Under the pieces are notes generated by a model, which was given only the letters and a program-made list of their open reading frames with translations, ran no database searches and was not told the DNA's origin. 64,000 nt of DNA from Austwickia sp. (GTDB taxonomy: Bacteria; Actinomycetota; Actinomycetes; Actinomycetales; Dermatophilaceae). This document shows positions 1 to 8,800 of the stretch, piece by piece. A program made the translations under genes and the position numbers. Location: assembly GCA_016699675.1 (NCBI GenBank), contig CP064985.1:806001-870000 (forward strand). Direction: 5' to 3'. The first letter of the stretch is position 1; the number at the start of each line of letters is the position of its first letter.

Positions 1-973
1 GGCGTACGCCGTCGGGGCCAGCGAGGGCTACATCTACTGCCGGGCCGAATACCCGCTGGCGGTCAAGCGCCTGCGGCACGCGATCCGGCAGGGGGAACGC
101 GAGGGCATCCTCGGCAAGAACATCTTCGACACCCGGTTCAGCTTCGAGGTCGACGTGCGGCTCGGCGCGGGCGCCTTCGTCTGCGGTGAGGAGACGGCGC
201 TCATCCGCTCCATCCAGGGCGGCCGGGGCACGCCTCGACCACGGCCGCCGTACCCGGCCCTTCGCGGGCTGCACGGCCGCCCCACCCTGCTGAACAACGT
301 GGAAACCTTCGCCGCCATCGCGCCGATCGTGCGCAACGGGGGTGCGTGGTACGCCTCGATCGGTACGCCGAAGTCCACGGGCACCAAGGTCTTCGCACTG
401 GCCGGGCGCGTGAAGAACACCGGCATCGTCGAGGTGCCGATGGGCATCACGCTGCGCGAGGTGGTCTACGACATCGGCGGGGGCATCACCGACGACCACC
501 CGTTCAAGGCGGTGCAGACCGGCGGACCCTCGGGCGGCTGCATCCCGGCCGAGTTCCTGGACATGCCCCTGGACTACGAGTCGCTCGCCGAGAAGGGCTC
601 GATCATGGGCTCCGGCGGGATGATCATCATGGACGACACGGCCTGCATGGTCGACGTGGCCAAGTTCTTCATGGAGTTCTGCGTGGAGGAGAGCTGCGGC
701 AAGTGCGTCCCGTGCCGGGTGGGCACGACCCACATGCACAACCTGCTGGCCAAGATCGCCGAGGGCGAGGCCACCATGGACGACCTCGCGGCGCTGGAGC
801 GGCTCGCCGGCATGGTGAAGGCGACCAGCCTGTGCGGGCTCGGCCAGACCGCACCGAACCCGGTGTTCTCGACGCTGCGCTACTTCCGCCACGAATACCT
901 GGCCCACATCGAAGACCGACAGTGCCCGGCGAACGTCTGCCCGGTCGCGCAGCGGGAGGTGGCAGGGGTATGA
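1..973 (+). CDS. hoxF: NAD-reducing hydrogenase diaphorase subunit HoxF (3' part)
   Basis: The gene enters from before the window; the reading frame starts at base 2. HoxF/NuoF proteins bind FMN, NAD(H) and one [4Fe-4S] cluster and pass electrons between NAD(H) and the hydrogenase module in the cytoplasm. The visible part has the flavin/NAD-site motif GAGAFVCGEETALIRSIQGG, then the C-terminal iron-sulfur domain ESCGKCVPCRVGTT, with the fourth cysteine in TSLCGLGQTAPNPV. The end overlaps the start of hoxU by 4 bp (ATGA), so the two are translationally coupled. A NuoF of complex I would look similar, but the hoxU, hoxY and hoxH genes that follow identify it as HoxF. Anything N-terminal, including a possible HoxE-like domain, lies outside the window. 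Confidence 0.92.
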   Translation, partial: AYAVGASEGYIYCRAEYPLAVKRLRHAIRQGEREGILGKNIFDTRFSFEVDVRLGAGAFVCGEETALIRSIQGGRGTPRPRPPYPALRGLHGRPTLLNNVETFAAIAPIVRNGGAWYASIGTPKSTGTKVFALAGRVKNTGIVEVPMGITLREVVYDIGGGITDDHPFKAVQTGGPSGGCIPAEFLDMPLDYESLAEKGSIMGSGGMIIMDDTACMVDVAKFFMEFCVEESCGKCVPCRVGTTHMHNLLAKIAEGEATMDDLAALERLAGMVKATSLCGLGQTAPNPVFSTLRYFRHEYLAHIEDRQCPANVCPVAQREVAGV

Positions 974-1692
974 GCGACGTCTACACCCTCCGGATCGACG
1001 AACGGGACGTCGCCGGCGTGGCCGGCGAGACCGTCCTGGACGTGGCCCGCGAGAACGGCATCAGCGTCCCCACGCTGTGCCACCTCGGCGGCCTCAAGCC
1101 GTTCGGGGCCTGCCGGATGTGCGTCGTGGAGATCCGCAGCACCGGCAAGCTGGTGCCGGCCTGCACCACGAAGATCGAAGAGGGCCAGGACATCACCGCC
1201 AACTCCGAGAAGCTGCACGAATACCGGCGCCAGGTCCTCGAACTCATCTTCACCGAGCGCAACCACGTCTGCTCGGTCTGCGTCGCCAACAACCACTGCG
1301 AGCTGCAGGACCAGGCCGAGCGGCACGGCGTGACCCACTTCGACCTGCCCTACCTCAACCCCAGGCTCGAGGTCGACGCCACCCACGACAAGTTCGCGAT
1401 CGACCACAACCGGTGCATCCTGTGCGCCCGGTGCGTGCGCGTCTGCGACGAGATCGAGGGCGCCCACGTGTGGGACATCCAGGGCCGCGGCATCGAGGCG
1501 CGCCTGGTCACCGAGCTCGGCAAGCCGTGGGGCGAGGCCAGCACCTGCACGAGCTGCGGCAAGTGCGTGCAGGTCTGCCCGACGGGCGCCTTGTTCGAGA
1601 AGGGCCGGCCCTCCTCGGAGGATCGCCAGCACCGTCCGTTCATGCCGTACCTGCGTGGGCAGGCCGACAGCTGGGAGAAGCGTCCCCGATGA
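970..1692 (+). CDS. hoxU: NAD-reducing hydrogenase diaphorase iron-sulfur subunit HoxU
   Basis: A 240-residue iron-sulfur subunit that wires HoxF to the hydrogenase dimer. In order it shows an N-terminal [2Fe-2S] ferredoxin-like domain (CHLGGLKPFGACRMC, then PAC), a NuoG-type His/Cys cluster region (HVCSVCVANNHCELQ), and two [4Fe-4S] motifs (CILCARCVRVC and CTSCGKCVQVCPTG). Length and cluster order match HoxU rather than the much longer NuoG. The ATG is chosen because it overlaps the hoxF stop (ATGA); the hoxU stop in turn overlaps the hoxY ATG. All cluster cysteines appear intact. Confidence 0.93.
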   Translation: MSDVYTLRIDERDVAGVAGETVLDVARENGISVPTLCHLGGLKPFGACRMCVVEIRSTGKLVPACTTKIEEGQDITANSEKLHEYRRQVLELIFTERNHVCSVCVANNHCELQDQAERHGVTHFDLPYLNPRLEVDATHDKFAIDHNRCILCARCVRVCDEIEGAHVWDIQGRGIEARLVTELGKPWGEASTCTSCGKCVQVCPTGALFEKGRPSSEDRQHRPFMPYLRGQADSWEKRPR

Positions 1693-2222
1693 GCAAGATC
1701 AAGCTGGCCACGGTGTGGCTCGACGGCTGTTCCGGCTGCCACATGTCGTTCCTGGACATGGACGAGCGGCTCATCGACCTTGGGGAACGCGCCGACCTGG
1801 TGTATTCGCCGCTGGTCGACCGCAAGGACTTCCCCGACATGGTGGACGTGACGCTCGTCGAGGGTGGCGTGGCCTCGACGGACGACCTCGCCAAGCTCCG
1901 CAAGGTGCGGGCCCACTCCAAGATCGTCGTGGCGTTCGGCGACTGCGCGATCACGGCGAACGTGCCGGGCATGCGGAACCCGTTCGGCAAGGAGGCGGTG
2001 CTGGATCGGGCGTACGTCGAGAACGCCGACGAGAACCCCATGCACCCCGACGAGGTGGTGCCGCAGCTGCTGGACCCGATCCGGCCGGCCCAGTACTACG
2101 TCAAGATCGACGCCTACCTGCCCGGGTGCCCGCCGTCGGCGGACGACATCTGGCACTGCGTGACGGCGTTGCTGGCCGACGATGTCGCGGACGCCGCGGG
2201 CACCGCCCGGTTCGGCCGATGA
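1689..2222 (+). CDS. hoxY: NAD-reducing hydrogenase small subunit HoxY
   Basis: A 177-residue small subunit of a group 3d-like [NiFe] hydrogenase. It carries the proximal [4Fe-4S] cluster next to the active site in HoxH. Cluster ligands are seen in WLDGCSGCHMSFLDMD at the N-terminus, in GDCAIT in the middle and in LPGCPPSADDIW near the end. There is no twin-arginine signal peptide, so the enzyme is cytoplasmic, as expected for this group. The start overlaps hoxU (ATGA). A 43-bp gap with a ribosome site precedes hoxH. Confidence 0.93.
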   Translation: MSKIKLATVWLDGCSGCHMSFLDMDERLIDLGERADLVYSPLVDRKDFPDMVDVTLVEGGVASTDDLAKLRKVRAHSKIVVAFGDCAITANVPGMRNPFGKEAVLDRAYVENADENPMHPDEVVPQLLDPIRPAQYYVKIDAYLPGCPPSADDIWHCVTALLADDVADAAGTARFGR

Positions 2223-2265
2223 CCGGCCACCACCTCTGCACGTCCCAGGAAGCGGTGAGGAAGCC

Positions 2266-3690
2266 ATGACCAACACCATCGTCATCGACCCGGTGACCCG
2301 GATCGAGGGCCACTCCAAGATCACGATCTTCCTGCACGACGACGGCAGCGTGGACAAGGCGCAGTTCCACGTGACCCAGTTCCGGGGTTTCGAGAAGCTC
2401 TGCGAGGGCCGGCCGGTGCACGAGATGCCCGCCCTCATGGCGCGCATCTGCGGCATCTGCCCCGTCTCGCACCTGACCTGCTCGGCCAAGACCGTCGACG
2501 CGATCATGGCGGTGACCCCGCCGCCCACCGGCGCGAACCTGCGCCGCATCATGAACCTCGCCCAGATCGTGCAGTCGAACGCGCTGTCGTTCTTCCACCT
2601 GTCCTCCCCCGACCTGCTCTTCGGGTACGACGGGGACCCGGCTCAGCGCAACCTCTACGGGATGCTCGGCGCCCACCCGCAGCTGGCCAGGGACGGCATC
2701 GCGCTGCGCCGCTACGGCCAGCAGATCATCGAGTGGCTCGGCAAGAAGCGGATCCACCCGGCCTGGCTGGTGCCGGGCGGAGTCTCGTCGCCGCTGGACC
2801 CGGGGCTGCGCGACCAGATGCTGGCGGGCATGCCCGAGGCGTACGCGATCGTGGACCGCACCCTCGCCTGGTTCAAGAAGGAGATGATCCGCTTCGAGGA
2901 CGAGGCGACCGCGATGGGCGGGTTCCCCTCGGCGTTCATGAGCCTGATCTCCGACGACGGCGGGATGGAGCACTACGACGGTGACCTGCGCATCGTCGAC
3001 CAGGACGGCACGATGCTGCGGGACCGGTGCGACCCGCACGACTACACGTCCTACCTCGGGGAGCACGTCGAGCCGTTCTCGTACCTGAAGTCCACCTACT
3101 TCAAGGACAAGGGCTACCCGGACGGGGTCTACCGGGTCGGCACCATGGCCCGGATCGCGACCTGCGACCAGACGGGGCTGCCGCGCTCGCAGGAGGAGCT
3201 GGAGCACTATCGGTTCCGGTTCGGCCGGTTCCCCAAGTCGAGCTTCCACTTCCACTACTCCCGGCTCATCGACACCCTGTTCTGCCTGGAGAAGATCGAG
3301 GCGCTGCTGACCGACCCGGACATCCTCTCGGACCGGGTCCGCTCCGTGGCGGGCATCAACTCCAACACCGGGATCGGGGTCTCCGAGGCGCCGCGCGGGA
3401 CCTTGCTGCACCACTACGAGGTCGACGACGACGGCATCATGAAGTGGGCCAACCTCATCATCGCGACGGGCCACAACAACCTGGCGATGAACCGAGGCGT
3501 CACCGACGTGGCGAAGCACTTCATCAAGGCCGGCGAGCCGCTGCAGGAGGCGCTCCTCAACCGCGTCGAGGGCCTGATCCGCTGCTACGACCCGTGCCTG
3601 TCCTGCTCGACGCACGCCGTGGGGCAGATGGCGCTGCACATCCAGACGGTCGCGCCCGACGGGACCGTGGTCGACGAGATCAAGCGCTAG
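2266..3690 (+). CDS. hoxH: NAD-reducing hydrogenase large subunit HoxH
   Basis: The 474-residue catalytic subunit that holds the Ni-Fe(CN)2CO site, where H2 is split or formed. Both nickel-ligand motifs are present: RICGICPVSH at about residues 60-69 (Cys62, Cys65) and DPCLSCSTH at about 442-450. After that last His there are 24 further residues, the sort of C-terminal tail that a maturation endopeptidase removes once Ni is inserted; the likely protease is encoded just downstream. The ATG at 2266 follows a purine-rich ribosome site (GGTGAGGAAG). Length and motifs fit an active group 3d enzyme. Hyp maturation genes are not in the window. Confidence 0.95.
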   Translation: MTNTIVIDPVTRIEGHSKITIFLHDDGSVDKAQFHVTQFRGFEKLCEGRPVHEMPALMARICGICPVSHLTCSAKTVDAIMAVTPPPTGANLRRIMNLAQIVQSNALSFFHLSSPDLLFGYDGDPAQRNLYGMLGAHPQLARDGIALRRYGQQIIEWLGKKRIHPAWLVPGGVSSPLDPGLRDQMLAGMPEAYAIVDRTLAWFKKEMIRFEDEATAMGGFPSAFMSLISDDGGMEHYDGDLRIVDQDGTMLRDRCDPHDYTSYLGEHVEPFSYLKSTYFKDKGYPDGVYRVGTMARIATCDQTGLPRSQEELEHYRFRFGRFPKSSFHFHYSRLIDTLFCLEKIEALLTDPDILSDRVRSVAGINSNTGIGVSEAPRGTLLHHYEVDDDGIMKWANLIIATGHNNLAMNRGVTDVAKHFIKAGEPLQEALLNRVEGLIRCYDPCLSCSTHAVGQMALHIQTVAPDGTVVDEIKR

Positions 3691-3724
3691 CTGCGGTGCG
3701 CACCCGCCCCGCCGGGCGCGGGTC

Positions 3725-4258
3725 GTGACGGACCCGCGGCCCCTCGTCGTCGGCTACGGCAACTCGCTGCGCCAGGACGACGGCGTGGGGTGGCGCGTCG
3801 CCGGGCTGCTCGCCGCCGACCCGCGGTTCGCCGGCTGCGACGTACGGCAGGAGTTCCAGCTCCTGCCCGAGTTGGCGTACGACGTCGCCCGCGCCCGCGC
3901 CGTCGTCCTCGTCGACGCGCGGGAGGCGTACGACGTGCCGCCCGGGACCCAGTCCCATCGGCGGGTCGAGCCCTCCGCCGCGGCCGGGGGAATCTCCTCG
4001 CACCACGTCACCCCCGAGGCGCTGCTGGCGTTGGCCGAGCTGACGCTGGGCGAGGGCGACGACGGCGAGGCGCCACTCCCGCCGGTGGCCCTCGTGGAGG
4101 TCGCGGCCCGCGACTTCGACGACGGCGCGGACACGCTCACCCCGGCGGTCCGCGCCGCGCTCCCCGCGATCGTCGACGCCGTCGCAGCGCACTTGAACGC
4201 GTTGATCACGGAGCTGAGCGATCCCTCCCGTCCGAGCGGGGCCGCTCACCGCACCTGA
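3725..4258 (+). CDS. hoxW: Hydrogenase maturation protease HoxW
   Basis: A 177-residue member of the HyaD/HybD/HoxW peptidase family, which trims the C-terminal tail of the large subunit after nickel loading. The N-terminal VVGYGNSLRQDDGVGWRVA is the family signature, with the Asp that senses Ni; further acidic residues follow in LVDAREAYD. The GTG start at 3725 comes 34 bp after hoxH. It is the last gene of the visible hox operon and converges on cobA with only 10 bp between stops. Assignment to HoxH as substrate is inferred from position. Confidence 0.85.
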   Translation: MTDPRPLVVGYGNSLRQDDGVGWRVAGLLAADPRFAGCDVRQEFQLLPELAYDVARARAVVLVDAREAYDVPPGTQSHRRVEPSAAAGGISSHHVTPEALLALAELTLGEGDDGEAPLPPVALVEVAARDFDDGADTLTPAVRAALPAIVDAVAAHLNALITELSDPSRPSGAAHRT

Positions 4259-4268
4259 GCCGGGACGC

Positions 4269-5090
4269 TCACCCCACCTGGGAGGGGACGGCCGCGGCGA
4301 AGCCCAGGTCCTGGTGGCGGTGGTCGGCCAGGTGCAGGGCCACCACGGACCCGATGACGACCACGGCGGGCGGCTCGATGCCCGCGCCGGCGCTCAGGGC
4401 GGCGATGTCGGCCAGCTCCCCGCGCAGCACCTGGTCCGCGGCGGCCGTGTGGCCACCGGCCTGGAGGTGGCTGGCGATCACCGCGGCCGGCGTACCGTCG
4501 TCCAGTCCCGCCTCCCGCAGCGCCGCGACGATCTCCGGCAGGTACTTGACCCCCATCAGGATCACCAGCGTCGTCCGCGCGCGGGCCAGCGCCGCCCAGT
4601 CCACCGTTCCGCGTGGGTCGCCGGGCGGCACGTGCCCGGAGACCACGGTGAAGCCCTGCGTCAGCGAGCGGTGCGTCACCGGGATCCCCGCGAGCTCGGG
4701 GATCGCGACCGCCGAGGTGACGCCGGGTACGACGTGCACCGGCACGCCCGCCGCCGTACACGCCTGCCACTCCTCGCCGCCGCGCCCGAAAACGAAGGCG
4801 TCGCCGCCCTTCAGCCGCACGACCCGTTTCCCGGCGGCGGCCTCGGCCACGAGGATCTCGTTGATGCGCTCCTGCGGGGTCTGCCGGCCGCGCGGGATCT
4901 TGCCGACGTCGACCAGCTCGGCGCTCGGCCGCGCCTCCGCGAGGCACTCCAGCGGCGCGAGCCGGTCGTAGACGAGCACGTCCGCCTGCCGGATCGCGTG
5001 CAGGCCCTGGACGGTGATGAGGCCGGGGTCGCCGGGGCCGCCGCCCACGAGGGTGACGGTGCCGGGTTCGAGGTCAAAACGCATCGTCAT
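4269..5090 (-). CDS. cobA: Uroporphyrinogen-III C-methyltransferase
   Basis: A 273-residue SAM-dependent enzyme that methylates uroporphyrinogen III at C2 and C7 to give precorrin-2, the branch point to siroheme and cobalamin. It shows the family motifs LVGGGPGDPGLITVQGLHAI near the N-terminus, RLKGGDAFVFGRGGEE for SAM/substrate binding and VVPGVTSA. It is a stand-alone CobA/SUMT, not a CysG fusion; the dehydrogenase/chelatase partner is encoded at 13621-14976. The ATG at 5090 overlaps the upstream cobB-cobC stop by 4 bp (ATGA) and has an AAGGAC ribosome site. Confidence 0.93.
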   Translation of the reverse strand: MTMRFDLEPGTVTLVGGGPGDPGLITVQGLHAIRQADVLVYDRLAPLECLAEARPSAELVDVGKIPRGRQTPQERINEILVAEAAAGKRVVRLKGGDAFVFGRGGEEWQACTAAGVPVHVVPGVTSAVAIPELAGIPVTHRSLTQGFTVVSGHVPPGDPRGTVDWAALARARTTLVILMGVKYLPEIVAALREAGLDDGTPAAVIASHLQAGGHTAAADQVLRGELADIAALSAGAGIEPPAVVVIGSVVALHLADHRHQDLGFAAAVPSQVG

Positions 5091-8047
5091 CGGCGGTCCT
5101 TCGGGACGGGGTGAGTGGACGGTTGGCTGGACGGGGGGCTGGCCAGGTCGGCGAGCTCGGGCAGCTCGGCCAACTCGGCCAGCGCGGTGGCGAGCGCGGC
5201 GTGGGTCGCGGGGTCGCGCACGGCGAGGCGGATCCAGGTGGGGCCGAGGCCGGGGAAGGTCTCCCCACGCCGTACGGCGAAGCCCCGCGCCGCCAGCGCC
5301 TCCCGCACCGACCCGGGCCCGAGGGGGCTGGTGTCGACGAGCAGGTACGGCGCCCGGGCCGGCTCGACGCAGCGCAGCCCGAGCCGGGTCAGACGCTCGG
5401 CCAGGTCCGCGCGGGCCGGGGCGATCTCGTCCGCCGCACGGCGGGCCCAGTCCTGCGCGGCGGGGGTGAGCGCGGCGCACCCGGCCGCGATCGCCGGCGT
5501 CGACACGGACCACGGCGGTTGGTGCGCCGCCAAGGCGCCCACCAGGGCGGGATCGCCGACCACGTAGCCGAGCCGCAGCCCCGCGATGCCCCAGGTCTTG
5601 GTGAGCGAGCGCAGCACGAGGAGGCCGCCGGGGTCGTCGAGCCAGGGGTCGATCAGCGTCTCCGGTTCGCCTGGCACCAGGTCCATGAACGCCTCGTCGA
5701 CGACGAGCACCCGGCCGGGCCGCAGCAGTCGCGCCAGCTCGCCCCGCGGGTGCAGCACGGACGTGGGGTTGGTGGGGTTGCCGACGACGATCAGGTCGGC
5801 CGCGGCGTGCGCGGCCTCCACCGCCGCGGCGTTCAGGCGGAATCCGTCGGCGGCGGTGAGCACGTGGCGCCGTACGTCGTGGCCCGCCGCCGCCAGCGCC
5901 GCCTCCGGCTCGGTGAACTGGGGGTGGACGACGAGCGGGTACGCCGGGCGCAGGGCCCGCGCCACCAGCGTGAACGCCTCGGCTCCGCCCGCGGTCGGCA
6001 GGACGTGATCGACGGGTACGCCGTGGTGCGCGGCCAGGGCCTCCCGCAGGGGCGTCGCGTCGGGGTAGGCCGACCAGTCGGCGGCGTCGGTCACCGCGGC
6101 GACGAGGAAGTCCGGCGTCCGCGCCGGGCGCACGTTGACCGCCAGGTCGATCAGGCCCGGCGCGATGTCGCGGTCGCCGTGATGCTGCAGGTCGGGCTCG
6201 TCAAGAGCCGGCGCCAGGTCAACTCCCTCGTTGGCCGGGACCGTCGCGGCCTGGGCAACCGGCTCGGCCGCAGCGACCGGGGCGGCCGCTGCGACCGGCT
6301 TGGCCGACTCGCCTGACTCGGCCGGGACGAGCTGCGCGACCGGGGCGATCTGGGGCTGCGTGGCCGCGCCAGCCTGCTCCGCCAGCGGGTCCGTCGCGAC
6401 GGGTCCGTGCCCCTGCCCGGCGTAAGCGTTCACGTCCCCGGCGTACTCGTGCACGGCCGCCGCGAACCGCGCCGCCGCCTCGGGATGGCCGGCCCAGTGC
6501 ACGTGCAGGTACGCCGCGTGCAGCGTCGGCCGCCCCGTGCCCGCCGGATCGAGGGACAGCCCGTCCGGCGCCTCGCCGAGGCACCAGGCGGGACTCGGCG
6601 GAACGGCACCGGGTGCGTGGCTGTTGCCGGCGTCTTGGCCTTTGCCGGTGCCGTCGACGGCGCCGGCCGGGACGGGCGTGGTGCGGGTGCGGTGGAACTC
6701 GTGGCCCCGAACCGTCTCCCCGACCCTGGCCAGCAGGGTGTCCCGCGGCACGGCGGCCTCCCGGTAGCCCATCGCGAGCTTCGGCGTCATCGCGGCCGTG
6801 AGCGGCAGCGCGCCGACCATTGGGGCGTCGTCGACGGTGCGGCACAGGTAGAGCAGGCCGGCACACTCCGCGACCGTCGGCAGGCCACGGGACACGGCGG
6901 CGCGGATCCGGTCTCGCAGTGGGGCGTTCGCGGTCAGCTCGGCGGCGTGTACCTCCGGGAATCCCCCGCCCAGGTAGATGCCGGCCGTCCCGGCCGGCAG
7001 CTCCGCGTCGGTCAGCGGGTCGACGACGACGACATCGCAGCCCGCGGCGCGCAGCAGCTCCTCGGTCTCGGCGTACCGGAACGTGAACGCCCGCCCCCCC
7101 GCCACCGCGACCACGGGCCGCGCCGTGCCAGACCTGACCGGCGCCCCCGCAGTCGTCGCGGTCGTCGGAGTCGTCGCGGTCGTCGGAGTCGTCGCGGTCG
7201 CCGCCGGCACCGCCGCCAGCGCCGCCGCGGGATCCCACGGCGTCGCCCGGATCGGCGGGGCGGACGCCGCGAGCGCGAGCACCGCGTCCAGGTCGACCCG
7301 CTCGGCGACGAGGTCGGCGAGGGCGTCGAGCGCCTGCCGCGACTCGGGCCGCTCGGCCGCGGGGACCAGCCCCAGGTGCCGCGACGGCGCCTCGACTGCG
7401 GCATTGCGCGGCAGCGCGCCCACGACCGGAATCCCGGTCCGCTCGATGGCGCGCCGCGCCTCCGCCTCCTGGCGGGCCGAGCCGACCTGGTTGAGCACGA
7501 CGCCCGCGACGCGAATGCGCTCGTCGTACGTCGCCAGCCCGTGCACCACCGCGCCGACCGTCGCGGACTGATGCCGTACGTCGACGCACAGCAGGACCGG
7601 CGCCTCGGTCAACCGCGCGACATGGGCGGTGGACGCGAACGAATCGGTGCCGAGCCGCCCGTCGAACAACCCCATGACGCCCTCGATGACCACGACGTCA
7701 CACGGGACCGGGGTGCGGGCCCCGTGAACCAGCAGCGGCGCGATCCGGTCCTCCCCCACGAGGAAGGGGTCGAGGTTGCGACCCGGCCGACCGGACGCCA
7801 ACAGGTGGTAGCCAGGGTCGATGTAATCGGGCCCGACCTTGGCCGGGGCGACCGCGAGACCCCGACGCCGCAGCGCGGCCATGAGCCCGATCGCGATCGT
7901 GGTCTTGCCATGCCCCGAGGCGGGCGCGGCCACGACGATCCGGGGAAGCGACCAGGTGAATTCCGCGTCGTTGACGAGCTCGGCGGCCCTGGCGTCAACG
8001 GCGCCGGCGGCCCTGGCGGCGACAACGGCGCCGGCGGCCCCGGGCAT
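5087..8047 (-). CDS. cobB: Cobyrinate a,c-diamide synthase fused to CobC-like aminotransferase
   Basis: A 986-residue two-enzyme fusion. The N-terminal CbiA/CobB half amidates the a and c carboxylates of (cob)yrinate using ATP and glutamine. It has a P-loop ASGHGKTT at about residues 43-50, the ligand stretch KVGPDYIDPGYH, and a class I glutamine amidotransferase-like domain with YLGGGFPE and Cys in AECAGLLYL. After an Ala/Pro/Glu-rich linker, a fold-type I PLP domain begins at about residue 620, with the PLP lysine in LRSLTKTWGIAGLRLGYV; it resembles CobC/CobD threonine-phosphate decarboxylase, which supplies the aminopropanol arm. A tandem repeat near 7152-7200 encodes a TATTPT-type linker inside the CobB half. 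The ATG at 8047 is the first suitable start before the P-loop; the first 30 residues are low complexity, so the true start is uncertain. Confidence 0.88.
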   Translation of the reverse strand: MPGAAGAVVAARAAGAVDARAAELVNDAEFTWSLPRIVVAAPASGHGKTTIAIGLMAALRRRGLAVAPAKVGPDYIDPGYHLLASGRPGRNLDPFLVGEDRIAPLLVHGARTPVPCDVVVIEGVMGLFDGRLGTDSFASTAHVARLTEAPVLLCVDVRHQSATVGAVVHGLATYDERIRVAGVVLNQVGSARQEAEARRAIERTGIPVVGALPRNAAVEAPSRHLGLVPAAERPESRQALDALADLVAERVDLDAVLALAASAPPIRATPWDPAAALAAVPAATATTPTTATTPTTATTAGAPVRSGTARPVVAVAGGRAFTFRYAETEELLRAAGCDVVVVDPLTDAELPAGTAGIYLGGGFPEVHAAELTANAPLRDRIRAAVSRGLPTVAECAGLLYLCRTVDDAPMVGALPLTAAMTPKLAMGYREAAVPRDTLLARVGETVRGHEFHRTRTTPVPAGAVDGTGKGQDAGNSHAPGAVPPSPAWCLGEAPDGLSLDPAGTGRPTLHAAYLHVHWAGHPEAAARFAAAVHEYAGDVNAYAGQGHGPVATDPLAEQAGAATQPQIAPVAQLVPAESGESAKPVAAAAPVAAAEPVAQAATVPANEGVDLAPALDEPDLQHHGDRDIAPGLIDLAVNVRPARTPDFLVAAVTDAADWSAYPDATPLREALAAHHGVPVDHVLPTAGGAEAFTLVARALRPAYPLVVHPQFTEPEAALAAAGHDVRRHVLTAADGFRLNAAAVEAAHAAADLIVVGNPTNPTSVLHPRGELARLLRPGRVLVVDEAFMDLVPGEPETLIDPWLDDPGGLLVLRSLTKTWGIAGLRLGYVVGDPALVGALAAHQPPWSVSTPAIAAGCAALTPAAQDWARRAADEIAPARADLAERLTRLGLRCVEPARAPYLLVDTSPLGPGSVREALAARGFAVRRGETFPGLGPTWIRLAVRDPATHAALATALAELAELPELADLASPPSSQPSTHPVPKDRR

Positions 8048-8062
8048 CGGTACCCTGCCCAG

Positions 8063-8800
8063 GTGACCTCCGGCCCCACCCCCGACCCCCTCGCCGCCCA
8101 CGACCACGCCACCCGCGACGCCGACGACCCCGACGCCGACCGCGGCGCCGCCGACCCCGGCGACACCGACCCCGGCGACACCGACCGCGGCGGCGACGCG
8201 GACGCCCTCGGGACGAGCCCCGGGCTGCCCGACGACGTCTTCGACCACGACGGGCTCATCACGAAGCGGCCGCTGCGCGCCTGCGCGCTCGCGGAGTTGC
8301 GCCCTGGCCCCGGCCGGGTGCTCTGGGACATCGGCACCGGCGCCGGGTCGGTGGCCGTGGAGTGGTGCCGGGCCGGAGGCGTACTGCCCCGGCCAGCGAC
8401 GGCGTACGGCGTCGAACGCGACCCCGTCCGCGCCGCCCGCGCCCGCGGCAACGCCGAGCGGCTGACCGCCCCCGGGCAGGTCACCGTGGTCGAGGGCGCC
8501 GCCGCCGACGACGGTGTGCTCGCCGGCCTCCCCCGCCCCGACGCGGTGTTCGTCGGCGGCGGCGGCAGCGCCGTGGTCCTCGACGCGTGCCGAGCCGCCC
8601 TGCAGCCCGGCGGCCGACTCGTCGCCCACTCGGTGACGATCGACACCGAGCAGGTGCTCGTCGCCGCGTTCCGCGCCCACGGCGGCACCCTGACGCGCCT
8701 GGCCGTCGAGTACGCCGAGCCGCTCGGCGGCCTCTTCGGCTGGAAGCCGCTGCGCGCGGTCGTGCAGTGGTCGTACGAGGCTCACCGGCCCACCTCCTGA
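8063..8800 (+). CDS. cbiT: Cobalt-precorrin-6B C15-methyltransferase (decarboxylating) CbiT
   Basis: A SAM methyltransferase that methylates C15 and decarboxylates the C12 acetate in corrin ring synthesis. Motifs include LITKRPLRACAL, LWDIGTGAGSVAVEWCR (SAM motif I, roughly residues 90-110), YGVERD and DAVFVGGGG. The family is usually about 190 residues. The GTG start at 8063 gives 245, because the first 50 residues are an Asp/Pro/Gly-rich tail made from short repeats, but no later ATG/GTG lies before the conserved domain. It is encoded apart from CbiE (16777-18000), whereas many relatives have a CbiE-CbiT (CobL) fusion. It is divergent from cobB, with only 15 bp between starts, and overlaps cbiO tail to tail by 19 bp. 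Confidence 0.86.
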   Translation: MTSGPTPDPLAAHDHATRDADDPDADRGAADPGDTDPGDTDRGGDADALGTSPGLPDDVFDHDGLITKRPLRACALAELRPGPGRVLWDIGTGAGSVAVEWCRAGGVLPRPATAYGVERDPVRAARARGNAERLTAPGQVTVVEGAAADDGVLAGLPRPDAVFVGGGGSAVVLDACRAALQPGGRLVAHSVTIDTEQVLVAAFRAHGGTLTRLAVEYAEPLGGLFGWKPLRAVVQWSYEAHRPTS

